A stretch of DNA of 64,000 nt from Tenrec ecaudatus (lineage: Eukaryota > Chordata > Mammalia > Afrosoricida > Tenrecidae): assembly GCF_050624435.1 (NCBI RefSeq), contig NC_134541.1, positions 102,048,805 through 102,112,804 of the forward strand. The letters are read 5' to 3'. The notes under the pieces were generated by a model that did no database searches, was not told the origin of the DNA, and saw nothing but the letters and a program-made list of their open reading frames with translations. Numbering within the stretch: position 1 is the stretch's first letter; every line of letters starts with the position of its first letter. The translations under genes were made by a program, and so were the position numbers. Below, piece after piece: positions 20,090-32,379 of this stretch.

Positions 20090-20993
20090 CCCACATGGAA
20101 GAAGCACACCAGCCAGTGCGATCACGAGGTGCCAAAGGGACCAGGTATAAGGCATCATGCAAAAAAAAAAAAAGAATATGTGTGTGTGTGTGTATATATA
20201 TATATCTATACCACATTGAATGAAGGGGAAGTGCAGAGTGGAGACCCAAGGCCCAAGTGTCGGCCACTGGAGATCCCCTCATAGAGGGGTTTAGGAGAGG
20301 AGATGGGTCAGTCAGGCTGCAAGGTAGTACCGACGAAGAGCACAGCTTTCCCCCAGATCCTGGATGCTTCCTCCCCCCAGCTACCATGATCTGAATTCTA
20401 CCTTGCAGGGCTGGATAGGGCAGAGGTTGTACACTGGTACATATGAGGGCTGGAGGCACAGGGAATCCAGGGTGGATGATACCTTCAGGGCCAAGGGTGT
20501 GAGGGGCGATGCTGGAAGAGTGTAGGGTGAGTCGGTTGGAAAGGGGGAACTGATTACAGGGATCCACATGTGACCTCCCCCCTGGGAGAGGGACGGCAGA
20601 GAAGGGGGGGGAAGGGAGACTCTGGATAGAGCAAGATATGACAAAATAACGATGTATAAATTACAAAGGGCTCAGGAGGGAGGGGGAGCGGGGAGGGAGG
20701 GGAAAAAAAAGAGGACCTGATGCAAAGGGCTTAAGTGGAGAGCAAATGCTTTGAGAATGATCGGGGTGGGTAATGTATGGATGTGCTTTATACAATTGAA
20801 GTATGTATATGTATGGATTGTGATAAGAGTTGTATGAGTCGCTAATAAAATGTAAAAAAAGAAAAGGGAAAAGAAAGAAAGAAAAGAAAATGATTAGGGC
20901 AAAGAATGTACAGATGTGCTTTATACAATTGATGTATGTATGTGTATGGACTGTGATAAGAGTTGTATGAGCCCCTAATAAAACATTTTTTTT
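20090..20993 (+). mobile_element. Young L1 3' UTR fragment with target duplication and doubled 3' end
   Basis: Bounded by AAAAAGAATACT at 20078-20089 and 20994-21005. It follows the L1 3' UTR forward and reaches a first terminus 'CTAATAAAATGTAAAAAAAG' at about 20842. It then repeats the last 90 bases or so and ends again with 'CCCCTAATAAAACATTTTTT' at about 20975. A poly(A) plus GT/TA microsatellite sits at 20160-20205. Confidence 0.8.
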
Positions 20994-21094
20994 AAAAAGA
21001 ATACTTTTGTGCTATAACAAAACAAAAGGTGGATGTAATGACGATTACTATCAATTTTTAAACAAAATTCATATGGCCCTCTTCCCAAATCGTT

Positions 21095-21430
21095 GAAGTT
21101 TTGCAAAAAGGTCATGGGAATGCTTGCCCACCTTTCAGGTGGACAGTTCTAAGGAAATGGGGAGGCTTCACAGATAAATTCAAGGCAGAGAGATCATCTC
21201 AGAAGGTTATCGCAACTGTATTTGGGGGTTCTCAAGGGGGTAATTTTGACACATATCATCAAGGGACACAGGATCATAGTGGATCTTATTATGAAAAAGT
21301 CTTTATACAATGTAAAATTGGTGAGAAAAAGGTCAGGGACTTTTCCTGAGGATTTTCTTTTTATCACAAGAATGTCTGTGATAGTTAAGTTTATTGTGCC
21401 AAGTAGGCCAATAGGAACATGTCGGTAGAG
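21095..21430 (+). pseudogene. Possible degenerate mariner-type transposase fragment
   Basis: The frame includes SSQKVIATVFGGSQGGNFDTYHQGT...GSYYEKV. This resembles the K-V-x-x-(S/T)-V-(F/W)-W-D block and following strand of mariner transposases. The usual W-D is replaced by G-G and the frame is short. Terminal repeats were not found. It may also be coincidence. Confidence 0.3.
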
Positions 21431-22030
21431 TTTAATCAGGTCGCAGCTTGATTGGAAAATGGCTGAAAAAAATAAAGACAGCCTGCATCCCACCTCCTTC
21501 TTGTTCCCTGGTGATTGGACTAGCGTGTTGCTGCTTTAGCTGGTTCTCTGCCTGTGTGATACACTACCTGAAGGCAACCTGTGGGTTGTGTCCCTAGAGC
21601 TTGAGGTTCCTTTGAGACCTGCGTTGTCATGCTGTTGGTGTGTACACTGCTTGAACTTGAGGCTGGTGGATGCTGTCGCCATGCTTGAGTTCAAGATCCC
21701 ATCAGGGCCTGCCTTACTAAGCTTTGGAGCTAATGACTGCTGCTGACCCACCCTGCTGCCTGCTGCCTGCGGATATACTATGCCTGCTTTGCCTGAGGGA
21801 AGACTCCAATGTCTGCTTCCTTGACCTTGGACCCAGCAGCCCATGTATGTCGAAGGCTTTCCAGTATATTAACTATTCCATGAAAGTGAGTTGAACTGAG
21901 TCCTCTGTACTGCTTTGTGGACTAATTATCTATTACACTCCTTCTCACTGTATAAACCTATCCTCATTATATATGTAATTATAAGTGTCCTGGTTTTGTT
22001 TCTCTAGAGAACCCTGCCTAACACAATATC
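21430..22030 (-). mobile_element. Middle-repetitive element, family B, second copy
   Basis: Ends on the plus strand with 'TTTCTCTAGAGAACCCTGCCTAACACA', the reverse complement of the start of 15766-16310. The interior is diverged. The left part contains 'TTTAATCAGGTCGCAGCTTG', also seen in family A at 33470-33490. The two families may therefore be related or share a terminal module. Confidence 0.5.
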
Positions 22031-22850
22031 CTTGCTCACTTTTTAAGGGTAGGCAGAGCTGCCCTGTGAGAATGTCATTGGGAAGTCTTTCTTCATCCAC
22101 CCTTGCCCCTTTAGATTCCTTTTGTATCTCAAACTTCAAAGATATTTAAAAAGAGCACAACTTAATTTTCCTGAGGATATCAAAAATGCCATTTTGATGT
22201 AGTGTAAATAAGAGAGCCCAAGATTTTATGTGAAAGGATTAGAGAGATGGAATGCCTCGTTCAGAAGTGTATGAGGCAAAAAGGAGGATATGTTTAGGAG
22301 CAATAGGTTAGTATTTTCATATTTCTGTTTAATAATTTTGTCATTTTGTAGCAATAGTTTGTTATTCACCCTCATATAGGGGAACTGAGAGAGAGATGCT
22401 GTATGAAAAGGATAAGGAGTGAGATAAATTGGAACCAGATAAAGAATTTGAACTTAATTCAGTTAATAATGAGTAAGTTATCTTTAAAAATGAAATGTCT
22501 ATTTAGGAAAATACAATGTCTTGTGTGTCGGGTGAATCCATTTGACCATGGACCAAGGATGCAAATAGTCTTGCTAAAATGCAGAATGCACTGGAAAGTG
22601 GATTGTTACAGATACTGTATGTTAAAATTTAGCACCCTACCATTTGATTTCCCCTATGATCCATTTACATTTGTTCTAGTTTTTAATATTTATCTATTTA
22701 GTTATTCTTGTTACTTTTGTTTGTTTTTTAAACGTTTTTCTGTAAATGAAATCAAGGATATATATATGGAGACAGTAGCTGGATTAATGGTTCTTTAGGG
22801 TTATGGCAGATTTAGGGAGATTGGGAGGAAGTGCAGAGTTAAAAAGGATG
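22031..22850. other. Unassigned AT-rich DNA
   Basis: No gene or named repeat was recognised. It may be old L1 3' UTR leading into 22860-22975. Confidence 0.35.
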
Positions 22851-22859
22851 AGTACAGGA

Positions 22860-22975
22860 ATGAAGAAAATGTTCTAAAACTGTGATGATGATTATACAAC
22901 TTTACTTGATGGGACTGAACTGTTGAATTGTGTGATATGTGACTTTGGTGCCAATAAAACTGTTGAAAATAATGT
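22860..22975 (+). mobile_element. Old L1 3' end
   Basis: Contains 'TGATGATTATACAACTTTAC' and 'GAATTGTGTGATATGTGAC', followed by an AATAAAACTGTTG end. This matches the general 3' end of older mammalian L1. Confidence 0.5.
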
Positions 22976-22979
22976 CCCG

Positions 22980-23575
22980 TGTGTCATGCTCATAATAATA
23001 GTCATAATCACAGTCATAATCATTGATATTGAGTAGCCATTTCATTAGCCAAGTTCATAGCGTGTATTATTTCCATTTACTTCCACATTTCAAGCTGGAC
23101 AATGTGGGTTCAAGCCCATGATTGGTCAATTATGTGGTCTTCAGCAAGTTAACTCACTATTAAGAATCACAATGATCTTATCTCTAATTTGGAAATAATA
23201 ACCACAACAATAAAGGATTTTTGAGTTTTTGATTGTCAGGCATTTTGTGCATTCACTTAAATTATTTTTTGTAACACACTGTTAAATATATAGTAAATAT
23301 TATTGGCTATCTGTATTACATTCAGAGCAACAGAAAACTTCAAAATATTCCGAGAAAGGCATTTTCTGAGAAAAACATCATATAGAGAACTGTTTCTCAA
23401 CTAGACACAACCAATCCCAACCAACAAGTGGATCTATAAAACCAATGTCATAAAGAACACCACTTTGTGAGACTTGCTCTTCATTTAAGCATATACACCT
23501 AAGAAATACCATCGTTATGACATCCTTACTGGAAGTGTCTAACTGCCGTTGAAATCCCTGTACTTGAATTGCCTA
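22980..23575. other. Unassigned DNA left of the L1
   Basis: No gene signal, tandem repeat or recognised element was seen. Confidence 0.35.
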
Positions 23576-23886
23576 AAAGAATGCCTCAGACTTACGAGAA
23601 GATGGCGACGGAGTAACATATACCAGAGAGACTCCCCAGAATCCAGCCCAGGAGAGTTGCTTAGAGGGAAATTCAACACTGCTGGAACTCAGGAGGAACA
23701 TCATAAAGACAAGTAGGCACAGACCCATGGGGTTTGGAGGGGCAGGAGGCTTTTGGCTTACCTCAGTGAAAGCCGACTGGGGCTTGACCTTGGCCCCGCC
23801 ACTGTATCTGCTGGAGTCGGGACCATTTGGAGCCTGTAGGGAGGCTTGTTCTCAACACAGCCACAGTTTACCCCAGCCTGCCTCAG

Positions 23887-24245
23887 GGCAGGGACAGGAC
23901 CCTTGCAGCTCCCTAGGCAGGGATCAGGGTTCAGCTACATTGTTGATTCTGTTCACATCTCTGCTCTCCATTCCCCCACAGCAATGGAACATGGCTGTGC
24001 AGGGGCTTTTGCGTCTGGGCGGGGACTAAACCCAAACCCACGTAGCTCCACAGGCAGGGATCAGGGTTCAGCTACATTGTTGCTTTTGTTTACATCTCTG
24101 CTCTCTGTCCCTTACACAGTGGCTTTCTCTCCCCTCAGCTGCTGCTTGCCGCACAGCCTTGGGGCAGGGACTAAACCCTTGCAGCTCCACAGACAGGAAA
24201 TGGGACTCAGCTGCATAGTTGCTATTGTTTCCCTCTCTTCCTTAT
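23887..24245 (+). promoter_or_regulatory. Tandem monomers in the L1 5' UTR
   Basis: Three imperfect units begin at about 23887, 24020 and 24162. Each has a 'GCAGGGA' start, a 'TTGCAGCTCC/GTAGCTCC' block, 'AGGCAGGGATCAGGGTTCAG' and a pyrimidine-rich end. The second L1 5' end, at 51756, has only one unit. Tandem 5' monomers act as promoters in some rodent L1 families. That function here is inferred. Confidence 0.65.
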
Positions 24246-24734
24246 ATTCACACAAAGTCTAAACAATCTTACTTTTTAATTTTTTGCTCCTTTTTGTCTC
24301 TTTCCTGTTCTCTCACACTCCACTGCTGACCTCCGGAACATTCCCTTTGGCCTAGGGCATTTACACCCTTATCACACCCAGCTAGGTGAGCTCCACCCTG
24401 TGTAGCTAGCCCAAGGCTAGTCAAAGCCCAGCTTTCCCTCCAGGGAATACTCTGCCCAATTTCTCACAGGGGAATTCTTGCCTGTGTACTGGGGGCATAA
24501 GGAAGCTCAGTCCACACTCATCAACATTCCAAGCTGTTGCAGCAACCTCTGCTCAACCTCCACAACACCAAAGCAGGCAATCCACCAGTCTTCAGGGGCA
24601 CTCCCCTGATAGGGAAACCACAGGAAGATAAAGTGTTAGGTTAATGCCATAGTAAAATTAGCTGTAGCAAGTTCGAAGAAGCACTCCTACACGTCTCCCA
24701 GAGAGAGCCAGTGCTCTTTGACTCCCTGGAAAAC

Positions 24735-25778
24735 CCCACGCAAACAGCCATTAGCCCCAACGACTTCAACAAAAAACAAGAGAAACAAAAGGCAATGGCA
24801 GAAGATGTCCTGAATATAACAAAATATACAGAAGAAGCAGACATTGAGCTGCCACAGAGAAAAATTTCCAGAATGCTGCTTGGAGTCATACAGGATGTGA
24901 AGGAAACAATACAGAAAAAGGATGAAATGATAGAGATAAAGGCCACACACCAAGGAGAAATACAGGAGCTTAGGGAGGAGATAACAAAAACCAGTAGCAG
25001 AAACACGGACCTTGAAAATCGACTGGAGGAATCAGAGAACTGCATCAGTGACTTGGAGGACAGCCAAGCAGACTTTAACAAACGTGAACAAAATTCTAAT
25101 AAGATCAGAGAAGGTGAAGAAAACCTAAGCGTTATGTCTGATGCTATGAAGTAGAGCAACATTAGAATTATTGGCTTACCAGAGGAAGACCCAACAAAGA
25201 CGTCATCTGCAACAATAGTGAGAGAATACTTGGAGGAAAACTTCCCCAGCTTAATTAATTAAATACAGACAACCATTCAGGAGGCTGAAAGAACACCAGC
25301 TAGACTGTATCTCAAGAAGAAGTCACCAAGGCACATAATAGTTAAACTATCCAACTTTGTGGAAAAGGAGAAAATCATGAGAGCAGCTAGGGAAAAACAA
25401 GCAATCACATATAAAGGTTCCCACATAGAATATGCTCAGACCTATCAGTAGAAACTATGAAGAAAAGGAGAAAGTGGAGTAACATATTCAAAATATTGAA
25501 GGAAAACAGTGCAAACCCAAGAATACTCTACACAGTCAAATTATCGATCAAGATAGATGGAGAAGTAAGTCTTCCCAGACAAGGAAAAACTCAAAGAATA
25601 CGTTAGGAGAAACACAGACCTACAAAAAGATCTTGCTAACCCAGTATGGACAAAAGAACAACACTCACCAAGCATAAATAAGAGACCATCACATAGAAAA
25701 ACCTCACTTAAAGGGCAACAAAGAGAAAACAGACCCCAAGACAGCATTGACTTAAGGAGGGAAAGAATTCAAGAATGA
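24735..25778 (+). pseudogene. L1 ORF1 protein, inactivated
   Basis: ORF1 makes the trimeric RNA-binding protein that coats L1 RNA. Here a long charged coiled coil (about 24800-25150, rich in E, K and Q with heptads such as RNTDLENRLEESENCISDLED) is followed after a TAG at 25152 by an RRM-like segment with IRIIGLPEE. A C-terminal domain ends in SIDLRRERIQE before TGA at 25776-25778. Compared with the copy at 52753, about 20 bases around the initiator ATG are missing near 24732, so the normal start is lost. Confidence 0.85.
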
Positions 25779-25843
25779 CACACACACACATGCACAACAC
25801 ACTAATGAGAAAGGAAAGTAGGAAACCTCCCAACACAAAAGGT

Positions 25844-28800
25844 ATGAGTCCGCAGATGGAGATAATAACCCTGAATATTGATGGCCTGAACTCAGGCATT
25901 AAAAGACTGAGACTAGCAGACTGGCTTAGAAAACTCAACCCATCAACCTGCTGCCTACAAGAGACACATATCAAGGCAACAGATGAAAATAGGCTGAGAA
26001 TCAAAGGCTGGAGAAGGTCCTCCCAAGCAAACAGCGATACAAAAAAAGCAGGGGTTGCAATCCTAATCTTGGATAAAATTGACCTCAACGGGCAAACTAT
26101 AAAAAGAGATAAGGAGGGACACTATATAATGCTCAAAGGAATGGTAGGCGAAGAACCACTAAGCATTTTAAACATATACTCCCTGAATGAGAGACACGCT
26201 GAATACATCAACCAAACACTCCAATAGATTAAAAAAGAAATCACAGACTCGACAGTTATAGTGGGTGACTTCAACACACCACTCACTGAGAAAGATAATC
26301 ACAGGAAAAGAAATTCAACAAGGAGGCTAGAGATCTAAACACCACACCTAGACAAATTGACCTGATAGATATATACAGAGCTTTTTATCCAAATACAAGG
26401 ATTTCACATTCTTTTCAAGTCCACATGGCACGTATTCTAAGATAGACCACATGCTGGGGCATAAGACGAATCTACATAAATTTAAGCACATTGAAATCAT
26501 ACAGACCTCTCTCTCTGACTACTGTGCCATAAGGCTGGAAATCAACAAAAGGAAGACAGAAAAAAAGAGCAAACAAATGGAGGATGAATAATTCTCTACT
26601 GCACAAGAAGTGCGTACCGGGGCAGATCAGGGATGAAATTAGGAAATTTCTAGAAACCAACGAGAATGAGCACATAACGTACCAAAACTTATGGGACACG
26701 GAAAAAGCAGCCATCAAAGGAAGTTTCATAACAACACATGCACACCTGAGAAAGGAAGAGAGACTCATGTTGACATGCTGGCACAAAATCTACAACAACT
26801 AGAACAGAATCAGCAGGACAATCCTACTAATAGCAAAACAAAAGAAATTATAAAAATCCGGGCTGAGATTCAGGAGAGGAAAAATAAGAAAACTATAGAA
26901 AAAAATTAATACTACTAAAAGTTGGTTCTTTGAAAGGATAAACAGAATTGATAGACCACTGGCAAACCTAACCAAAGAAAGGAGGGAACAAATTTCAATA
27001 GCAAGAATAAGGGATGAAAGAGGGGTCATTACAACAGTCCCTAATGAAATCAAAAGGATAGTTACATAGTACTATGAAGGATTGTACTCCAATGAATTCA
27101 ACAATTTGGAAGACATGGACAAATTCTTGGAAAAACAATCCCTCCCTAGACTATCCTTGGTGGACGTCAAGAATCTTAACAGACCCATAGCAATAGAAGA
27201 AATAGAAAAGGTTATCAAGGAATTACCATTTAAAAAATCCCCTGGACCAGATGGCTTCACTGGAGAATTCTACCAAGCATTTAGGGAAGAACTAACACCA
27301 ATCCTACACAAACTCTTCCAGATCATAGAAAAAGATGGCAAACTCCCGAACTCCTTCTATGAAGCTAGTGTAACTCTTATAACAAAAGCGGGCAAGGATC
27401 CCACAAGAATCGAGAACTACAGACCAATATCCCTAATGAACATTGATGCAAAAATCCTTAACAAAATACCTGCCAACAGAATACAAAAGTATATAAGACA
27501 AACAATTCACCATGACCAAGTGGGATTCATACCAAGGATGTAGGAATGGTTCAACATACGGAAGGCTTTTAGTATTATTCGTCACATCGACATGAAAAAG
27601 TATAAGAACCACATGATAATATTGATAGATGCCGAAAAAGCATTCAACAACATCCACCACCAATTCCTGTTTAAGACATTTGAGAATATAGGAATGGAAG
27701 GGAAGTTCCTCAAGACAATACAAGCTATATATGAAAAACGTGGTAGTCAATGGAGGAAGGACTAACACAATCCCACTGAAAAAGGGGACCAGACAAGGAT
27801 GTCCCTTTTCCCCACTCTTATTTACTATCGTGCTCGAGGTTTTAGCTAACAGCATAAGGCAAAGAAGAGACATCAAAGGTATTTTTCTGGGGAAGGAAGA
27901 GGTGAAACACTCCTCATTTATAGATGATATGATTTTATATATGGAAAAACCCAAAATTTCCACAAGGGCATACTGGAAGCAATAGAAGAATTTGGAAGAG
28001 TGGCAGGATACAAGATCAACAAACAGATATCCATCAGACTGTTATACACATCGGAGTAGACCACAGAAGAGGAGATCAAAAAGGTGATACCCTTCACAAT
28101 AGCCAAATACAAATTGAAATATCTAGAGATATACCTGAATAAAAGCACAAAAGATCTATATGGGGAAAACTACAGAACACTATTACAAGACACCAAGAGC
28201 AACCTCAACAAATTGAAGAATATCCCATGCTCGTGAATTGGAATACTCAGTATAGTAAATAGGTCAGTTCTGCAAAAGGCACTATGTAAGTTTAATGCAA
28301 TCCCGATACAATTACCCTCATCTTTCTTCAAAGAAATGGAAAAACTACCAACTTCATATGTAGAGGGAAGAAGCCCAGAACAAGCAGAGAACTCCTCAAG
28401 AAGAAGGACACAGTGGGAGGGCTTGCTTTACCTGACTTTAGCACATACTGTACAGCCACAGTTGTCAAAACTGCATGGTATTGGTACAATGACATATACT
28501 CAGACCAATGGAAAAGATCGAAAACTTAGAAATAAAATCATCAGCATATAGACAACTGATCTTTGATAAGGGCCAAGAAAAGCAAATGCCCTCTTTAACA
28601 AGTGTTGCTGGAAAAATGGATATTTACCTGCAGAAAAATGAAGCAAGAACCTTATCTCACTCCATGCAGAAGAATGAACTCTCAGTGGATTACAGACCTT
28701 GAAGTTAAACCCCAAAGTATTAGAGCCATTACCGAGGGTATTGGGATCAACTTGAGAACTTTGGCACAGGGAATACATAGGCTATCAGAAATAGGGAAGA

Positions 28801-29615
28801 ACACAAAAACAGAGGAGGCACAAATTGACAAATGGGATATACTGAAGATAAAACACCTGTGTACATCGAAAGAATTCACCAAGAGAGTAATAAGAGAGTC
28901 CACGAACTGGGGAAACATCTTTAGCAATGACGCATCATACACAGCCTCATTACTATAATCTACAATACTCTGATAGCTTTCAAGAAGAAAAAAACGAATT
29001 GCCCCCTTGAGAGGTGGGCAAAAAACTTGAACAGAAGTTTCCCAGGGGCAGAAATAAAAATGGCCAACAAACATATAAGAAAATGTTCCCGATCTTTAGC
29101 TATAAGAGAAAAGCAAATTAAAACTACAATGAAGTACCACCTAACACCCTCAAAGGTAGCCCAATTCAAAAAATCAGAAAGGATTTTTGGAGGGGCTTTG
29201 GGGAGACAGGAACTCTCATCCACTGGTGGTGGACCTGTAGTATGTCCGACCACTATGGAAATCGATCTGGCGATATCTAAATCAGATGGAAATAGAGTTA
29301 CCATACTACCCAGCAATCCCCTTTGGGCATATACCCAGAAGAGGCAAGAAACAAAAAAGGCCAGACATCTGTGCTCCAAGGTTCATTGCAGCACAGTTCA
29401 CAATTGCAGGGAGTTGGAAGCAACTCAAATTTCAATCAACTGACGATTGGATTAAAAAACTGTGGTATATACATACAATGGAGTACTACACATCGCTAAA
29501 AAACAGTGATGACCGTATGAAGCCCATAGCCACATGGGAAGAACTGGAGGAAATCATGCTAAGTGAAGTAAGTCAAGCACAAAATAACAAGTACAAGATG
29601 ATCCTGCTGAGGTAA
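25844..29615 (+). pseudogene. L1 ORF2 (endonuclease and reverse transcriptase), inactivated
   Basis: The frame starts MSPQMEIITLNIDGLNS. The APE-type endonuclease (about 25850-26580) shows the LNIDGLN, CCLQETH and later DFN-type segments. The reverse transcriptase (about 27080-28100) shows [13 protein letters not shown], the [12 protein letters not shown] block, [14 protein letters not shown] and a catalytic FIDDM at about 27916-27930. Active L1 usually has A or V before the two aspartates. The C-terminal part runs to a TAA at 29613-29615. Numerous stops and frameshifts (for example at 26227, 27541 and 27985) leave only pieces of up to 153 codons open. Confidence 0.9.
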
Positions 29616-31744
29616 GCGTTAAAAAAATTTCAAAAGGGACTTAGGAAAAAAGCTACTGTATATAAACATTCTTGGGGTGAGGGCCATGTAGTATGGCAGG
29701 GACCAGGTCAAATGCAGGGATGCACATGGTAGACAACTGGGGAGGAGGTGGGGAAAATGAAAAAAAAAAAAAGGATGTGAAATAGGGAAGAAATGGGTAG
29801 CGGGAGAATGGGGCGCTAACACACCCAAGGGGAGGGTATTGTTTATATCTCCACAGGGAAAAAGGGACCAGACTTCAACCCAGTGCCCCAAGGTGTGAAT
29901 GCAACATTCCGGTGTGGAGTAGGGAACCAGTGGAGAGGTCTTGGGGGGCTGGCCCCAGTACCAAATACTAAGTGGACACCCAGTACCAAATACTAAGTGG
30001 ACACCTCCCTCCAGAAGAATTTATTTCAAAGGGCGGCATTGAATCTGCAGAACTGGGAGAGGGACATATCTGATTGGAGCACATGGGAGCAGATGAAGGG
30101 GGAGTAGGAGAGAGTGGAGCACATCTTGGCCCACCAGGCCTTGAGGGCAATGACCCCAATTAGAGCAGCCAGTCCACAGAGAGGACCACATGGCCAGCCC
30201 CACTATGAGTCATGACGCCCCTCACTGACCCATGGCCCTGCGGGGGACAGCACCGGAGATGCAGTTTGGGAACTGCACCCGACCTGATCCCATCACACCA
30301 AGGCAAAGCACTGGGGGAGTGCAGTGGAACAGCAAGGGAATGTGTGGCAAGGTCCCCAGGGAATGCTGTAGGTGGACTTTGGGGCCAGGGCATTGTGCCC
30401 CAACAGACTGGACTGGAAAACACTCCTAAAGGCCAACAAACGATCCTTGAACTAACTACAAGCTTTTCTTTCTTATTGTGTTTTGTTTTGTTCATTGTCA
30501 GTGATTTGTTGTTGTTTCGATGTATATTGTTGCTTGGTTTTTCTCTGTCTTGTTTTTGTGCATGTTATTATCTCTGCAGGTCTGTCTATATAAGATAGGC
30601 TGGATGAACAAGCTGGAAGAAAAACAATGGGACCGACAGTTCTGGAGGTAAATGGGATAGGAGTAGGTGGGGGGAAAGAAGTGGTGTTAACAAACCCAGG
30701 GACAAGGGAACAGCAAATGATCCAAATTGGTGGTGAGGGGGGTGTTGGAGACCTGGTAGGGTATGATCAAGGGTAATGTAACAAAGAGGTATTGCTGAAA
30801 CCCATGTGGGGATGGAGCATGATAGTGAGACAGGAGGAAAGTCAAGGGAAATAGAGGAAAGAGCTGGGAGGCAAAGGGCATTTATAGAGGTCTAGACAAA
30901 GACATGTACATATGCAAATAGATCTATGTGCCTATATTTATAGGTTTAGTATTAAAGTGGTGGAAGGACATTGGGCCTCCACTCAAGTACTCAATACAAG
31001 AATATTTTCTTCTATTAAATTGGCATTCTATGATGCTCACCCTCCTGACACAAACCACTGAAGGCCTTGTGAATAAGCAAATATGTTCAGGTATAAGGCA
31101 TAATCAGAACAAAAAAAACTTACCATAGTGAATGAAGGGGGAAGTGCAGAGTGGAGACCCAAAGCCCATTTGTCGGACACTGGAGATCTCCTTGCAGAGG
31201 GGTCTAGGGGAGATGAGTCAGTCAGGGTGCAATATAGCACTGATGAAGAATACAGCTTTCCTCTAGTTTCTAAATTCTTCCTCCCCTGCCACTATCATAA
31301 TTCCAATTCTACCTTGCAAGCATGGCTAGACCAGAGGATGTACACTGGTGCAGAAATGAGCTGGAGGCACAGGGAATCCAGGGCGGTTTATACCTTCAGG
31401 ACCAGGGGTGTGAGGGAGAGTCGGCTGGAAAGAGGGAACCAATTACAAGGATCTACATGTGACCTTCTCCCTGGGGGATGGACAACAGAAAAGGGGGTGA
31501 AGGGAGATGTTGGACAGGACAAGATATGACAAAATAATAATTTATAAATTATCAAGGGTTCATGAGGGAGAGGGAAGTGGGGAGGAAGGGGGAAAAAAAG
31601 AGGACCTGCTACCAAGGGCTTAACTGGAGAGAAAATGCTTTGAAAATGATGAGGGCAATGAATGTACAGATGTGCTTTACACAATGGATGCATGTATGGA
31701 TTGTGATAAGAGTTATATGAACCCCTAATAAAACTTTTTAAAAA
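29616..31744 (+). other. L1 3' UTR, 2.1 kb
   Basis: Non-coding, with a poly(A)-like tract at 29760, AATAAAACTTTTT at the end, and a duplicated phrase 'GTACCAAATACTAAGTGGACACC' near 29960-30005. Compared with the truncated copies it lacks the pair of 240-base internal repeats: near 31070 it jumps between 'GTGAATAAGCAAATATG' and 'TTCAGGTATAAGG'. Confidence 0.85.
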
Positions 31745-31782
31745 AAAGAATGCTTCACAATTTTCTCTTTAAACACCCTCTA

Positions 31783-32025
31783 TTCCTGGATAAGTGGGCC
31801 CTAGTAGTGAAGTGTTTAACACACTCATCTGCTAATAGGAAGGTTGGCAGTTCAAACCCACCAGCAACTCTCAGAAGAAAGATATGGCAGTGGCTTAAGT
31901 CAAGATTTGTAGCTTTGGAGATCCTATGGGGCAGTAGCAGTTCTACTCTGTACTATAGGCTCACCATGAGTCAGCATTGACTCAACATCAGGGAGTTTGT
32001 GGGTTATTCCTGAGCAGTTCATGGC
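31783..32025 (+). mobile_element. AfroSINE-like element
   Basis: Forward copy with tRNA-like head ('GGGCCCTAGTAGTGAAGTG'), B-box-like 'GGCAGTTCAAACCC', a body with 'GATCCTATGGGGCAG' and an RTE-like tail 'ATGAGTCAGCATTGACTCAAC'. It lies just right of the L1 target duplication. Confidence 0.8.
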
Positions 32026-32148
32026 TCAATAAACCCTACAAACTTTTATTTATCTCATGTCCAGTCCCTCTGTCAACAGTCCTACAGGATGTTTCTATGA
32101 AGTCTCATGTCTTTTATTTTAAGAAATACATAGGATAGTAACCATATT

Positions 32149-32371
32149 CAGGGGTCCTCAAATTTTTTAACAGGGGGCCAGTTCACTGTCCTTCAGACCC
32201 GTTGGGGGGCCAGACTATAGTTTTAAAAAAAACTATGAACAAACTCCTATGCACACTGCACATATCTTATTTTGAAATAAAAAAACAAACAGAGCAAAAA
32301 CACCCGGCGGGCCAGATAAATGTCTTCAGCAGGCCGCATGTGGCCTGAGGGCCATAGTTTGAGGATGCCTT
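32149..32371. mobile_element. hAT-type MITE
   Basis: Terminal repeats CAGGGGTCCTCAAA (left) and TTTGAGGATGCCT (right). Interior blocks include 'AGGGGGCCAGTTCACTGTCC', 'ACTATGAACAAACTCCTATG' and 'GGGCCAGATAAATG'. It lacks coding sequence. CAGGG termini are typical of hAT elements. An 8-bp duplication is not evident (left ACCATATT, right TTATAGAC), so a flank may have changed. Confidence 0.75.
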
Positions 32372-32379
32372 TATAGACC

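Larger units (their letters stand above)
23576..31757 (+). mobile_element. Full-length but inactive L1 LINE with 13-bp target duplication
   Basis: The element (23589-31744) is flanked by AAAGAATGCCTCA at 23576-23588 and AAAGAATGCTTCA at 31745-31757, one mismatch. In order: 5' UTR with tandem monomers (to about 24725), ORF1 (about 24735-25778), a short spacer, ORF2 (25844-29615), a 2.1-kb 3' UTR and a short A-rich tail after AATAAAA. At 8.15 kb it is longer than a typical 6-7 kb L1 because of the 3' UTR. Both ORFs are broken by stops and frameshifts. It is the reference copy for all other young L1 pieces here. Confidence 0.92.

Noticed and set aside
20049..20644. 172- and 87-codon minus-strand frames
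   Set aside because: They are antisense to the L1 3' UTR. The same pseudo-protein recurs at other L1 3' UTR copies (for example 41335-41640), which explains its apparent conservation.
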